Of a stretch of DNA of 36,173 nt, positions 1 to 8,480 are shown piece by piece. A program made the position numbers and the translations under genes. The notes under the pieces were generated by a model. The model made no database searches. It was not told the origin of the DNA and worked only from the letters and a program-made list of their open reading frames with translations. Origin of the DNA: Inhella sp. (GTDB lineage Bacteria > Pseudomonadota > Gammaproteobacteria > Burkholderiales > Burkholderiaceae_C); contig NZ_JAPZSY010000096.1 of NCBI RefSeq assembly GCF_027532025.1, positions 1 through 36,173 on the forward strand, given 5' to 3'. The stretch's first letter is position 1. Each line of letters starts with the position of its first letter.

Positions 1-37
1 CAATCCCGCAGCCCCCCGGAACGAGCAGCGCAGGGAA

Positions 38-56
38 CCCCAGCCGAAGGCTGGGG
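38..56. repeat. Perfect 8-bp hairpin with GAA loop
   Basis: CCCCAGCC (38-45) and GGCTGGGG (49-56) form a perfect stem around a GAA triloop. It lies about 100 bases beyond the stop codon of the left-pointing ATPase gene. No T-run follows on either strand, so it is not a classical intrinsic terminator. The 158 bases at the left edge hold this and the next hairpin and no gene I can support. Confidence 0.5.
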
Positions 57-81
57 CGCTGGAGCCGGGGCGGCGCTTTTG

Positions 82-107
82 GTTCCTTTTGGCAAGACAA
101 AAGGAAC
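82..107. repeat. Perfect 10-bp inverted repeat, intergenic-element type
   Basis: Arms GTTCCTTTTG (82-91) and CAAAAGGAAC (98-107) flank the loop GCAAGA. The AT-rich arms contrast with the surrounding GC-rich DNA. From memory, intergenic elements with a TTTTGGTT...CAAAA.GAAC core are scattered in Burkholderiales genomes, but this was not searched. On the minus strand it could help to end the adaptor/ATPase transcript. Confidence 0.5.
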
Positions 108-158
108 TCCGGGTGCAGGGCGGACAGCGCCTGCGGGCTGCATCGCAGGGTGAACCCA

Positions 159-875
159 TCACCCCAGCGCCCCCGCCACCAACACGCCCTTCTCCAACTC
201 CACCAACCGCCGCGCGCGCGCCGCCGCCTTCGGGTCGTGCGTCACCATCACGATGGTTTTTTTCAGCTCGCGGTTGAGCCGGTCGAGCAGCGACAGCACC
301 TCTTCGGCCGTGTGCCGGTCGAGGTCGCCCGTGGGTTCGTCGGCCACGATGAGCGTGGGGTCGGTGACCAGCGCGCGGGCGATGGCCACGCGCTGCTGTT
401 GGCCGCCGCTGAGCTCGTTGGGGTAGTGGTCCAGGCGGTCGCCCAGGGCGACCAAGTTCAGCGCGGCCAGGGCGTGCTCCCGGCGCTGGCGGGCGCTCAG
501 GGACGTGAGCAGCAGGGGCAGCTCGACGTTCTCCAGCGCCGTGAGCACGGGCATGAGGTTGTAGAACTGAAAAATGAAACCGATGTTGGCGGCGCGCCAG
601 TCGGCCAACTGGCCCTCGCTGAGCGAGGCGATGTCGGTGCCGGCGATTTCGATGGTGCCGGCCGTGGGCTGGTCGATGCCGGCCAGCAGGTTCAAGAGGG
701 TGCTCTTGCCACTGCCGCTGGGCCCCATCAGGGCCACGAAGTCGCCCTCGGGCACGTCGAGGTCGATGCCCTCCAGCACCGGGATGGTCTGGTCGCCGCG
801 GCGGTAGCTCTTGGCCAGCCCGCGCAGGCGGATGAGCGGTGGCGGCGATGGGGTCGCCGGTGCCGAGGTCGTCAC
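159..875 (-). CDS. ABC transporter ATP-binding protein, LolD/MacB type
   Basis: A 238-residue cytoplasmic ATPase that would power a FtsX-like permease in lipoprotein release or tripartite efflux. Visible motifs are Walker A GPSGSGKS (51-58), Q-loop Gln103, signature LSGGQ (155-159), Walker B LIVADE (175-180) with D-loop GDLD, and switch His213 in VMVTHD. Length and motifs fit the LolD/MacB/YknY family. The start chosen is GTG at 875, which overlaps the TGA of the upstream adaptor gene (GTGA), so the two are translationally coupled. A longer reading frame reaches 1058, but the extra residues are Arg/Gly/Pro-rich and resemble no ATPase. The expected permease is not visible: the next 158 bases to the left edge are hairpin-bearing intergenic DNA. 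The substrate cannot be told from sequence. Confidence 0.9.
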   Translation of the reverse strand: MTTSAPATPSPPPLIRLRGLAKSYRRGDQTIPVLEGIDLDVPEGDFVALMGPSGSGKSTLLNLLAGIDQPTAGTIEIAGTDIASLSEGQLADWRAANIGFIFQFYNLMPVLTALENVELPLLLTSLSARQRREHALAALNLVALGDRLDHYPNELSGGQQQRVAIARALVTDPTLIVADEPTGDLDRHTAEEVLSLLDRLNRELKKTIVMVTHDPKAAARARRLVELEKGVLVAGALG

Positions 876-2137
876 TTCGTGCTCACCTTCACCGCTTGGC
901 CGTCCTTCAGGCCCTGGGGCGCGGCCACGAGGCGGTCGCCGCTGGCGAGCTGAGCCCCCGCGGCCGGGGTCACTTCCACGGCCTCGCCCAGGGCGCGGCC
1001 GGGCTGCACCGCCACAGCCTGCACGCGGGTGGCGTCGCCCTGGGTGACGAGCTTCCACACCTTGCCGTCGACCACGGCCTTGGCCGGCACCGCCAGCACG
1101 GGCTTCATCTCCTCGTCGGTGGGCCGCTGCTTCAAGAACAGCACCTTGGCGCTCATCTCCGGCAGGATGCCGGCACCGAGGGACTCGAACTTCACTTTGG
1201 TCATCACGGTGGCCTTGGCGCGGTCGACGGTGGGCACGATGCTGGCCACCTGGCCGCGGAAGCGTTGGCCCGGCAGGGCGTCGAGCGTGATCTCCACCGG
1301 CATGCCTTGTTGCACCTGCGCCAGGCTGCCCTCGCTCACGTCGGCCTCCACCTCCAGGGTGGACAAATCGGCCAGCGTCAGCACGGCGCCCTGGCTGCCC
1401 GCCGCGTTGGAAAACGGGGTGATCAGGTCGCCCACGTTGGCGTTCTTGGCCAGCACCACGCCGTCAAAGGGCGCGCGGATTTCGGTGTAGCCCTGGTTCA
1501 CCTGCTGCACACCCAGTTGGGCACGGGCCTGGGTGATGCCGGCCTGCGACTGGGCCGCGCTGGCCTGCGCGCTGGCCAGGCTGGCACGGGCGGCGTCGAG
1601 CCGGCGCTGGGCGGCATCCAACGCCTGCGGGCTGACGAAGCCGTGCTCCCGCAGTTGGCGCGTGCGCTCGAACTCGGCCTCGGCGTTGCCGAGCTCCACC
1701 TGCGCCTGGCGCACCAAAGCCTGGCCTTGAGCCGCCAGCGCCTGGGCTTGGCCGAGAGCAGCTTGGGCCACCTGCAGGCTGGCTTGCACATCGCTGGCGT
1801 CGAGCCGCGCCAGCAACTGACCGGCCTGGACGCGCGACCCCTCGCGCACGGTCAGCTCCATCAAGCGGCCCGTGGCCTTGCTGGCCACCGCGGCGCGGCG
1901 CTGGGCCACGACGAAACCGCTGGCGGTGAGGCGTTGGTACTGCACCGAGGGCGTGGTTTGCGAGGCCGTCACGGTTTGCACCTCGGGCACCTTGGGCTTG
2001 AACACGACGACCCCGATGACCAGGGCTGCGGCGCTCAGCAGGGCCCAGCGCCAGCGACGGCGCCTCAGCGGGCCGCCATCGGCAGCGCCGCCGCGTTGGA
2101 TTTTGAGAAGACCGGGGGTGGGGGCGTCAGTGGCCAT
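872..2137 (-). CDS. Periplasmic adaptor (HlyD/MacA-type membrane fusion protein)
   Basis: A 421-residue adaptor that would bridge an inner-membrane ABC permease to an outer-membrane channel. After a short basic cytoplasmic tail (RRRRWRW at about 25-31) there is one membrane segment (about 31-47). Next comes a biotinyl/lipoyl half-domain (around 85-115, with TVREGSRVQAGQLLARLDASD), an Ala/Gln-rich coiled-coil hairpin (about 118-210), the second lipoyl half (TEIRAPFDGVVLAKNANVGD), and beta-barrel and membrane-proximal domains. This order is typical of MacA-like proteins. The gene is first in a left-pointing pair with the ATPase, overlapping it by four bases. It is divergent from pcp with 50 bases between starts. 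No downstream outer-membrane factor is visible. Confidence 0.88.
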   Translation of the reverse strand: MATDAPTPGLLKIQRGGAADGGPLRRRRWRWALLSAAALVIGVVVFKPKVPEVQTVTASQTTPSVQYQRLTASGFVVAQRRAAVASKATGRLMELTVREGSRVQAGQLLARLDASDVQASLQVAQAALGQAQALAAQGQALVRQAQVELGNAEAEFERTRQLREHGFVSPQALDAAQRRLDAARASLASAQASAAQSQAGITQARAQLGVQQVNQGYTEIRAPFDGVVLAKNANVGDLITPFSNAAGSQGAVLTLADLSTLEVEADVSEGSLAQVQQGMPVEITLDALPGQRFRGQVASIVPTVDRAKATVMTKVKFESLGAGILPEMSAKVLFLKQRPTDEEMKPVLAVPAKAVVDGKVWKLVTQGDATRVQAVAVQPGRALGEAVEVTPAAGAQLASGDRLVAAPQGLKDGQAVKVSTK

Positions 2138-2187
2138 GGGGCGCGTCGGAAAGTGGCGGGTGATTGTGGTCGGGATACTGGCACCCT

Positions 2188-2805
2188 ATGAAAGCAGGTT
2201 CTTTGTTGCTCACCGGGTTCGAACCTTTCGGCGGCGAGGCCGTCAACACCAGCCAGCAGTTGGCCCTGGCGCTGGACGGCGAGCGCCTGGGCGGCTTGGA
2301 GGTGGCCGCGGCCATCTTGCCCTGCCGCTTTGCGTCGTCGCTGCACGCGCTGGACGCCTTGATCCAGCGGCACCGGCCGGCCTGCGTGGTGGCCTTGGGG
2401 CAGGCCGCCTCGCGCCAAGCGCTGTCGTTCGAGCGCGTGGCCATCAACTGGATCGACGCCCGCATCGCCGACAACGACGGCGCCCAGCCGGTGGACCAGC
2501 CCGTGCTGGCCGGCGCCCCGCCAGCGCGCTTCACCACCTTGCCCATCAAGGCGCAAATGGCCGCGGCGCGGGCGGCGGGCTGCCCGGTGGAAATGAGCCT
2601 GAGCGCCGGCAGCTTCGTGTGCAACCAGGTCTTCTTCGGCCTGCAGCACCGCCTGCGGCGGCAGCCGGCGGTGCGCAGCGGCTTCATCCACGTGCCGGCC
2701 TTGGGCGTCGGGGCGGACCTGACCCCCTGGCTGGCGGGTTTGCGCGCCGCCCTGTCGGCCTGGAATGCCGTGGAGGCGCACGGGGCTGCCGGCCGCACGG
2801 ATTAG
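2188..2805 (+). CDS. pcp: Pyrrolidone-carboxylate peptidase (peptidase C15)
   Basis: A 205-residue cytoplasmic cysteine peptidase that removes N-terminal pyroglutamate from peptides. The N-terminal LLTGFEPFGGE is the family hallmark. The catalytic triad can be placed at Glu82 (FERVAIN), Cys145 (GSFVCN) and His168 (GFIHVP), close to the numbering recalled for the Bacillus enzyme (81/144/168). The ATG at 2188 is chosen because the protein then begins MKAGSLLLTGFEPF as in relatives; a TTG at 2164 would add eight residues. No strong ribosome-binding site precedes it. The gene converges on the BAAT-type hydrolase and their stop codons overlap (TAG 2803-2805, TAA 2802-2804 on the other strand). Confidence 0.93.
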   Translation: MKAGSLLLTGFEPFGGEAVNTSQQLALALDGERLGGLEVAAAILPCRFASSLHALDALIQRHRPACVVALGQAASRQALSFERVAINWIDARIADNDGAQPVDQPVLAGAPPARFTTLPIKAQMAAARAAGCPVEMSLSAGSFVCNQVFFGLQHRLRRQPAVRSGFIHVPALGVGADLTPWLAGLRAALSAWNAVEAHGAAGRTD

Positions 2806-4190
2806 CGGCCCAGGCTGTCGGCGAAGAACTTCAGCAGCGCGGCGTGCGTGGCCGCCTGGGCTCGGGCGGTGGCCGCCGGCGTGCCGCCGTTTTTCATCGG
2901 GCCGTCGTTGTAGTGCGTGGTGGGCCCGGTGCCCGTTCCGCCCAGAAAGTGACCGGCCTCGGGGAAGACCAAGGCCACCGTTGGCAAACCGGCCTTTTGC
3001 CGCGTGGCGGCGATGTTGGCGGCCATGCCGCCGCTGTCCCACAGCTGGTCATCGCCGCCGCCGGCCACCAGCACGGGGGCGGCGATGCGTTCCACGGGGA
3101 TGCGCGCCTTGGCGATCACCTCGGGCGAGGCCGCGGCGCGGCCCTTGTCGTGGGGGCGGCGGATCTTCACCGGCTGACCCGTGCTCAGGCCCGCGAACTC
3201 TTGCGAGAAGTCTTGGTAGGGTACGAAGGCATAGGGCTCGCCCTTCCAGGCAAAACTGGCGCGCACGCCAACGGGTCCCGGGCCCGGCCCCCAGCCTTCC
3301 CAGACCACGTCGGTGGGCACGATGGCGGCCACGGCCTGGATCCAGGGCATCTTCACCCCCGCCAGCAGCACGAACTCGGCGCCCTTGCTGGTGCCCATCA
3401 CGCCGATGCGGCGGGCGTCGGCCTCGGGCTGCTGCGCCAACCAATCCCTCGCTTGCTCCAGACGGTCGACGGGGATGTTGACGAACTCGGCCGGCAGGCT
3501 GGGCAACTCGGGCGCCATCGGGCCCGTGGGGCCCGTGGGGCCCCACTGCGGGGGCGAGTAGTACGGCAAGGCCAGCACGGCATAGCCCCGGCTGGCCCAG
3601 GGCGCGGCGTCGCGGGCGATCATCGAGCCGCCCTCGCTGCCGCCCAACAGAATCAGGGTCGGCCGCTTGGCAGCGCCGGGCAGGCTGGCAAAGACGGCCC
3701 CCGGGAAGGCCTCCACCTTGCGCGTCACCACCTCGGGCAAGGCGTTGCGAAAGCTCAGGCTGGCCTCGGCCAGCGGCGGCGCGTCGGCCGCGGCATCGGC
3801 CGCGTGCAGCCGGAAGTCCACGCGACCGAAGGGCTTGCCTTTGACCTCGCCTGCGCCGGGCTTCATGGACCACAGCAGGCCGCGCACGTCGGCCCCTTCG
3901 TAGCTGCTGCCGGGCAGCGGGGCGGCGGCGCTCAGGTCGACCCGACCTTTCGCGTCGGCCTGGAACACGGCCTGGGACTCGAACAGCGCCACCTGGCCGG
4001 TGAAGGTCTGCACGGCACGCTGGGCGTGCAGGCGCACGCTTTGGCCTGGCTTCAGGTCGGCCAGTTGCAGCGCGATGGGGTCGCCCGCCAGCACGGGCTG
4101 GGGCACGTCGACGACGATGCGCTGGGCCAGCGCCGAAGCGCCGAAACCCATCCAGAGGGCAAGCACGGTCAGTGGGTGGAATTGGGTCAT
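2802..4190 (-). CDS. Exported acyl-CoA thioesterase/BAAT family hydrolase
   Basis: A 462-residue alpha/beta hydrolase of the bile acid-CoA:amino acid N-acyltransferase/acyl-CoA thioesterase family. The mature N-terminal part (about 25-150) has the family's beta-sandwich domain, with the hallmark run SSYEGADVRGLLWSM. The C-terminal part (about 160-460) is the hydrolase fold: LLGGSEGG (182-188), nucleophile Ser268 in GTSKGAE, acid Asp380 or Asp381 in AGGGDDQLWDS, and His414 in EAGHFLGG. Many members have Cys at the nucleophile; here it is Ser, which favours hydrolysis over amino-acid conjugation. The first 22 residues form a signal peptide ending ASALAQ, so it probably acts outside the cytoplasm, which is odd for an enzyme acting on CoA esters. 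The natural substrate is therefore uncertain. The ATG at 4190 is chosen because it starts the signal peptide. Confidence 0.85.
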   Translation of the reverse strand: MTQFHPLTVLALWMGFGASALAQRIVVDVPQPVLAGDPIALQLADLKPGQSVRLHAQRAVQTFTGQVALFESQAVFQADAKGRVDLSAAAPLPGSSYEGADVRGLLWSMKPGAGEVKGKPFGRVDFRLHAADAAADAPPLAEASLSFRNALPEVVTRKVEAFPGAVFASLPGAAKRPTLILLGGSEGGSMIARDAAPWASRGYAVLALPYYSPPQWGPTGPTGPMAPELPSLPAEFVNIPVDRLEQARDWLAQQPEADARRIGVMGTSKGAEFVLLAGVKMPWIQAVAAIVPTDVVWEGWGPGPGPVGVRASFAWKGEPYAFVPYQDFSQEFAGLSTGQPVKIRRPHDKGRAAASPEVIAKARIPVERIAAPVLVAGGGDDQLWDSGGMAANIAATRQKAGLPTVALVFPEAGHFLGGTGTGPTTHYNDGPMKNGGTPAATARAQAATHAALLKFFADSLGR

Positions 4191-4329
4191 GGGCAAGATC
4201 CAGGGAAGTGAGGGGCGCACTCTAAAAACGCCCTGAGGCGCCTGGGCGTCTCCTTGCGACGGATGGACGGCTCGCGGGCTGAATGGCAATTCAGGGCGAC
4301 CGGTGACGGCGCGCTCTACCATCGCGCGC

Positions 4330-5547
4330 ATGCACACCGAGCTCGCCCCCGCGCTGCGCGACGACCCCGAGGCCCAGGCCGCGGCACGCCGCATCCAGGC
4401 CTGCGTGCACTGCGGCTTTTGCACCGCCACCTGCCCGAGCTACCAAGTGCTGGGCAACGAGCTGGACAGCCCCCGCGGCCGCATCTACCTGATCAAGCAA
4501 GTGCTTGAAGGCGCACCCGCCACGCGCGACGCCCAACAGCACCTCGACCGCTGCCTGACCTGCCGCGCCTGCGAAACCACCTGCCCGAGCGGCGTGCAGT
4601 ACGGCGCGCTGCTGGACACGGGCCGTGCGCTGGTGGACGCGGCGGTGCCCCGCCCCTGGCGCGAGCGCTGGCTGCGCGCCGCGCTCGGCGCCGGCCTGAC
4701 CTCGCGCGCCTTCGCGCCCGCCCTGCGCCTGGGCCAGTGGGTGCGCCCCTTGCTGCCCCGCCGCCTCCAAGACAAGGTGCCACAGCGGCGCCCCATCGGC
4801 CCGCTGCCCAGCACGCCGCGCCCGCGCAAGGTGCTGCTGCTGGCCGGCTGCGTGCAACCGGCCATGGGCCCGGGCATCAACGCCGCCACGCGCCGGGTGC
4901 TGGACCGCCTGGGCGTGAGCGTGGACGAAGTGGACGGCTGCTGTGGCGCGCTGCGGCACCACCTGGGTCAGCACGAGGCTGGGCAACGTGACATGCGCCG
5001 GCTGGCGCGCCGCGTGGCCGATCGCCTGGGGCAGGTCGAGGTGCTGCTGTCCAACGCCAGCGGTTGCGGGGTGATGGTCAAGGACTACGCCCAGGCCCTG
5101 CCGGGCCATCCGGACGCCAAGCGCACCGCTGCCGCCACGCGCGACCTGGGCGAGTGGCTGTTCGACCCCGAGAGCGGCTTCATCGACCGCCTGCGCGAAC
5201 TCCTGGGCGATCGTGCCCAGGGCCTGCGCGTGGCCTACCACCCGCCCTGCACGCTGCAGCACGGACAGCGCCTGCGCGGTGGTGTGGAAACCGGCCTGCG
5301 CGCCCTGGGCTTCGACCTGCAGGTGCCGGCGGAATCCCACCTGTGCTGCGGCTCAGCCGGCACCTACTCGGTGTTGGAGCCTGACACCGCCCTGGCCCTG
5401 CGCGAGCGCAAGCTGAACCACCTGCAGGCCCTGCAGGCCACGGTCATCGCCAGCGCCAACATCGGCTGCGTCACGCACCTGCAGGCGGGTACCGAGTTGC
5501 CGGTTCGGCATTGGATCGAGGTGCTGGACGAAGCGCTGAGCGCCTGA
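4330..5547 (+). CDS. glcF: Glycolate oxidase iron-sulfur subunit GlcF
   Basis: A 405-residue electron-transfer subunit of glycolate dehydrogenase (glycolate to glyoxylate), working with flavoprotein subunits GlcD and GlcE at the membrane. Two [4Fe-4S] ferredoxin motifs are present: Cys25/28/31/35 ([12 protein letters not shown]) and Cys75/78/81/85 ([12 protein letters not shown]). Two CCG domains follow ([10 protein letters not shown] and [10 protein letters not shown]). The sequence [21 protein letters not shown] is highly characteristic of GlcF. The start at 4330 gives [15 protein letters not shown], matching the usual N-terminus; an in-frame start at 4303 would add nine residues. No glcD or glcE is visible on either side, so its partners are encoded elsewhere. 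It is divergent from the BAAT hydrolase with 139 bases between them. Confidence 0.95.
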   Translation: MHTELAPALRDDPEAQAAARRIQACVHCGFCTATCPSYQVLGNELDSPRGRIYLIKQVLEGAPATRDAQQHLDRCLTCRACETTCPSGVQYGALLDTGRALVDAAVPRPWRERWLRAALGAGLTSRAFAPALRLGQWVRPLLPRRLQDKVPQRRPIGPLPSTPRPRKVLLLAGCVQPAMGPGINAATRRVLDRLGVSVDEVDGCCGALRHHLGQHEAGQRDMRRLARRVADRLGQVEVLLSNASGCGVMVKDYAQALPGHPDAKRTAAATRDLGEWLFDPESGFIDRLRELLGDRAQGLRVAYHPPCTLQHGQRLRGGVETGLRALGFDLQVPAESHLCCGSAGTYSVLEPDTALALRERKLNHLQALQATVIASANIGCVTHLQAGTELPVRHWIEVLDEALSA

Positions 5548-5548
5548 A

Positions 5549-5563
5549 CGCGGCACCGCCGCG
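5549..5563 (+). terminator. GC-rich hairpin directly after glcF stop
   Basis: CGCGGC-ACC-GCCGCG, a perfect 6-bp stem with a three-base loop, begins one base after the glcF stop codon. It is not followed by a clear T-run, so it may only slow or protect the transcript end. Confidence 0.35.
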
Positions 5564-5617
5564 CCGGCCCCCTTCACCGCCTCACAATCAAGGGCTTTCC
5601 TTGCCAGGCACTGGGCC

Positions 5618-7330
5618 ATGCATCGTTCTCGCCTCGTCTCCTTCGTCTTGGCCCCGCTGGCGCTGTGCATCGGGCTGTGGCCCTCGGTCCAGGCTGCGCC
5701 TTCAGCGCCACCCCCGCGCTTGCTGGTGTTGGTGGCCATCGATGGGCTGCCCATGCGCAAAGTCCTGCAATGGCAAGACCGTTTCGGCCCCGACGGGTTC
5801 CGTCGCTTCCTGGACCACGGCCGCGTCTACCGCGAGGCCCATTACCGCCACGCCCACACCGTGACCGGTGCCGGCCACGCCACCATGATGACCGGCGCCT
5901 ACCCCCAGCGCAGCGGCATCGTGGGCAACGAGTGGTTGTCACCCGACTCGCTGCAAAACGTCTATTGCACCGAGGACCGCGCGCACGCCTACCTTGCTGG
6001 CGGCCCAACCGCCCCCGACGCGGGCACCAGCCCGAAAAACCTCCAGGCCGAAACGGTGGGCGATGTGCTGATCGCCGCACGGCCGGGCGCCAAAGTGTTC
6101 GGGGTGTCGGGCAAGGACCGCGGGGCCATCCTGCCGGTCGGTCACCGGGGCGTGGCCTACATGTACCGAACGGAGTCGGGCGTCTTCACCTCCAGCACGC
6201 ACTACATGGCGGCCCACCCCGCCTGGGTGAATGCCTTCAACGCCCGCCGCCCCGCCGACGCCTACTGGGGCCAGGTCTGGACGCCGCTCTTGCCCGAGTC
6301 GGCGACCGCGGGCTTGGCGCCGGACGCGCAGCCTTGGATGGGCAGCGCCGGCTACGGCAACCGCTTGCCCGCCACCATGGGCGCCCACCAAACCGAGCCC
6401 GGGCCCCGCTACTACACCGACCTGCTGACCTCGCCCTTCGGCGACGCGCTGACCCTGGACTTCGCCCGTGCCTTGGTGCGCGAAGAAGACCTGGGGCAGG
6501 ACGCGGTGCCCGACATCCTGACCGTCAGCTTGTCGGCCCACGACTACATCAGCCACACCTTCGGCCCGGAATCTCGCCTGACCCACGAGCACCTGCTCCA
6601 GCTCGACCGCTTGCTGGGCGCGTTTTTCCAGGACTTGGACCGGTGGGTCGGGCGCCACCATGTCGCAATCGCCCTCACCGCCGACCACGGTTTCAGCGAA
6701 AGCCCCGAATGGCGCCAACACCAGGGGCAAGCGGCGCAGCGCTTTCCCATGGCGGCCGCGCTATCGGCGCTGAACGGCCACCTGCGCGAGCGCTTCGGCC
6801 TGGCGCGGGCGGTGGTGGGCAGTTCCACCAACGGCCTGGTGTTCGATGAAGCCAACCTCCGCGCCCAGGGGCTGGCCCCGCAAGCCGTGTTCGACGCGGC
6901 GGCCGCCTTCCTGCGCGGCATCGACGGGGTGGTCGAGGTCAACACCCGCGCCGATCTGGCCAGCACGGCCCCACCGCGGCCCGACCAAGTCTTTCTCGCG
7001 GCGCAGCGCCTGGGCTGGCACCCTGACCGGAGCCCGCCCGTCGTCGTGACCCTGGCCGAAGGCTGGATCGCCAGCGGCCGCGCCACCGGGGCCACCCACG
7101 GCAGCCCCTACCGCTACGACCAGCACGTGCCCATCCTCCTTTGGGGCCCGCGCTGGTGGGCCCGGGCCACCGAGATCGACACGCCCGTGCAGGTGGTGGA
7201 CATCGCCCCCACCCTGGCCCAGGTGCTGGGACTGCGCCCACCGGCGTCGTCGCAGGGCCAGGTGTTGCCTGGCGCTGCGCCACGCGCCCACAAGGTTCCC
7301 CCAAGAGCCAAGCTGGCGATGGGCCGCTAG
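5618..7330 (+). CDS. Secreted alkaline phosphatase, PafA/PhoK type
   Basis: A 570-residue periplasmic, two-zinc phosphatase of the type I phosphodiesterase/nucleotide pyrophosphatase superfamily. A signal peptide covers about residues 1-26 (ending VQAAP). Zinc ligands can be placed at Asp42 (VAIDGLP), in SAHDYISH (Asp and His), in ADHGFSE, and at the His of ATHGSPYRYD. The nucleophile is Thr83 (HTVTGAGHATM), with Asn104 (GNEW) and Lys166/Arg168 (SGKDRGA). The spacings 83/104/166/168 equal those I recall for PafA (79/100/162/164), where the K-x-R pair marks phosphate monoesterases rather than diesterases. It follows glcF by 70 bases with no obvious functional link. No Pho box was identified, so control by phosphate is unproven. 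Confidence 0.88.
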   Translation: MHRSRLVSFVLAPLALCIGLWPSVQAAPSAPPPRLLVLVAIDGLPMRKVLQWQDRFGPDGFRRFLDHGRVYREAHYRHAHTVTGAGHATMMTGAYPQRSGIVGNEWLSPDSLQNVYCTEDRAHAYLAGGPTAPDAGTSPKNLQAETVGDVLIAARPGAKVFGVSGKDRGAILPVGHRGVAYMYRTESGVFTSSTHYMAAHPAWVNAFNARRPADAYWGQVWTPLLPESATAGLAPDAQPWMGSAGYGNRLPATMGAHQTEPGPRYYTDLLTSPFGDALTLDFARALVREEDLGQDAVPDILTVSLSAHDYISHTFGPESRLTHEHLLQLDRLLGAFFQDLDRWVGRHHVAIALTADHGFSESPEWRQHQGQAAQRFPMAAALSALNGHLRERFGLARAVVGSSTNGLVFDEANLRAQGLAPQAVFDAAAAFLRGIDGVVEVNTRADLASTAPPRPDQVFLAAQRLGWHPDRSPPVVVTLAEGWIASGRATGATHGSPYRYDQHVPILLWGPRWWARATEIDTPVQVVDIAPTLAQVLGLRPPASSQGQVLPGAAPRAHKVPPRAKLAMGR

Positions 7331-7383
7331 AGTCGGTGGCCCGTTCGCGGCCGCCGTGAACGCGCCCCCCACGGAGCTGCCCC

Positions 7384-8391
7384 ATGCCGTTTGACCTCTC
7401 CGCCCTGCTGCGCGAGCACCTGCTGACCCTGCTCGTGCTGGTGCCCTTGGGCCTGATCGTCGTGCTGATCGCCCTGCGCTCGCGGCGCGAAGACCCTTGG
7501 TCCCAAAGCCGGGACGAGTTGCTGAACGGCAGCCGCACCACCCACCTGGGCACCGAAAGCCCCCAGCGCGTAGCCCTGCCCACGCTGCGCGCCGACCTGC
7601 CGCTGAAGCCGCTGCCCGACCCGGAAAGCCAGGTCGCCGCGCCTCCAGCCGTGGCGCCAGTGCCAGTGTCGGCACCAGCGCCGGCTGCGGCCCCGGTTGC
7701 GGCACCGGTTGCAGCCCCGGTTGCAACCCCGGTTGCGCCTCCAGCCGCGGTTGCGACGCCGGAGGCACCAGCGGCGCCAGCCGCCCCAGTCAGCGGGCCC
7801 GCGGCCGAGCCCGAGACCGACACCAGCCACCTTCCCACCGTGCCCTCGGCGCTGGACGAGCCCCGCGTTCCCAGCGCCCTGCGCCCAGACGCCCCCCACC
7901 CCGCGCTGAACCCGCGACGCCGCGCCAGCGACGGTGCAAGCCCGTTCACGGCCCCCGTGGTGCCCCGGCGCCGCGCCACCGACCGGCTCGGCGGCCCGCA
8001 TGCGCCGGCGAGCGGCCCCGTGCCGGTGCTGATCGTCGACGACTCGGCCGTGGTGCGGGCCAAGTTGGGCAAGCTGCTCAGCAGCAACGGCTTCGCCGTG
8101 AGGACGGCCCGTCAGGGGCAAGAGGCCCTCGAAGCCCTGGCGGAACAGTGGTTTGCCGTGCTGATCACCGACCTGGAGATGCCGGAGATGGACGGCTTCG
8201 AGCTCATCGCCCACGTCAGCGGCGACCTGCTGACCGAGAGCCTGCCCATCATCGCCATCACGGGGCACGAATCCCTGCAGGCGCAGGTGCACGATGCCAA
8301 GGGCTTGTACGGCATCTTCAAGAAACCCTGGAACGACCGCGAGATGCTGCAGCGCGTCACCGCCCTGAGCATGCTGCGCCCAAGGGTCTGA
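7384..8391 (+). CDS. Membrane-anchored single-domain response regulator
   Basis: A 335-residue protein of unusual build. Residues about 8-31 form one membrane helix (LLTLLVLVPLGLIVVLIAL) followed by RSRR, placing the rest in the cytoplasm. Residues about 60-210 are a disordered Ala/Pro/Val-rich linker with a tetrapeptide repeat of APVA type. Residues 213-335 form a CheY-like receiver: acidic pair Asp219/Asp220, phospho-acceptor Asp263 (TDLEMPEMDG), Thr293 (IAITGH) and a Lys in FKKPW (313-314). There is no output domain. Such a protein may act as a tethered phosphate sink or docking partner. It converges on the chemoreceptor gene; no kinase is adjacent. A GGAG lies about seven bases before the ATG. 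I recognise the receiver but not the whole protein. Confidence 0.82.
   Translation: MPFDLSALLREHLLTLLVLVPLGLIVVLIALRSRREDPWSQSRDELLNGSRTTHLGTESPQRVALPTLRADLPLKPLPDPESQVAAPPAVAPVPVSAPAPAAAPVAAPVAAPVATPVAPPAAVATPEAPAAPAAPVSGPAAEPETDTSHLPTVPSALDEPRVPSALRPDAPHPALNPRRRASDGASPFTAPVVPRRRATDRLGGPHAPASGPVPVLIVDDSAVVRAKLGKLLSSNGFAVRTARQGQEALEALAEQWFAVLITDLEMPEMDGFELIAHVSGDLLTESLPIIAITGHESLQAQVHDAKGLYGIFKKPWNDREMLQRVTALSMLRPRV
7681..7740 (+). repeat. 12-bp tandem repeat coding the APVA linker
   Basis: Five consecutive 12-base units of CCGGTTGCRGCM type fill 7681-7740; the three at 7693, 7705 and 7717 differ by only a few bases. Each unit encodes a tetrapeptide of the APVA kind inside the response-regulator linker. 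Because the unit length is a multiple of three, copy-number change would alter linker length without breaking the frame. Confidence 0.75.
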
Positions 8392-8400
8392 ACGGGCGAG

Positions 8401-8435
8401 GCGTTCGGGCGCGGCGTTCGGGCGCGGCGTTCGGG
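8401..8435. repeat. 13-bp tandem repeat between convergent genes
   Basis: GCGTTCGGGCGCG occurs at 8401-8413 and 8414-8426, followed by a partial third copy at 8427-8435. It sits in the 89-base gap between the converging response-regulator and chemoreceptor genes, ten bases after the former's stop. It encodes nothing evident. Confidence 0.8.
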
Positions 8436-8480
8436 CTGCGCCGAGGCTGGCCCCCCGCCGTCAGCCCCAGCCGCCCTCTC

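Noticed and set aside
1872-4211. A 779-codon rightward open frame across the adaptor, pcp and BAAT regions
   Set aside because: It is an antisense or shifted shadow of well-supported genes; its product is Gly/Ala/Arg/His-rich with no motif, as expected from 70% G+C DNA.
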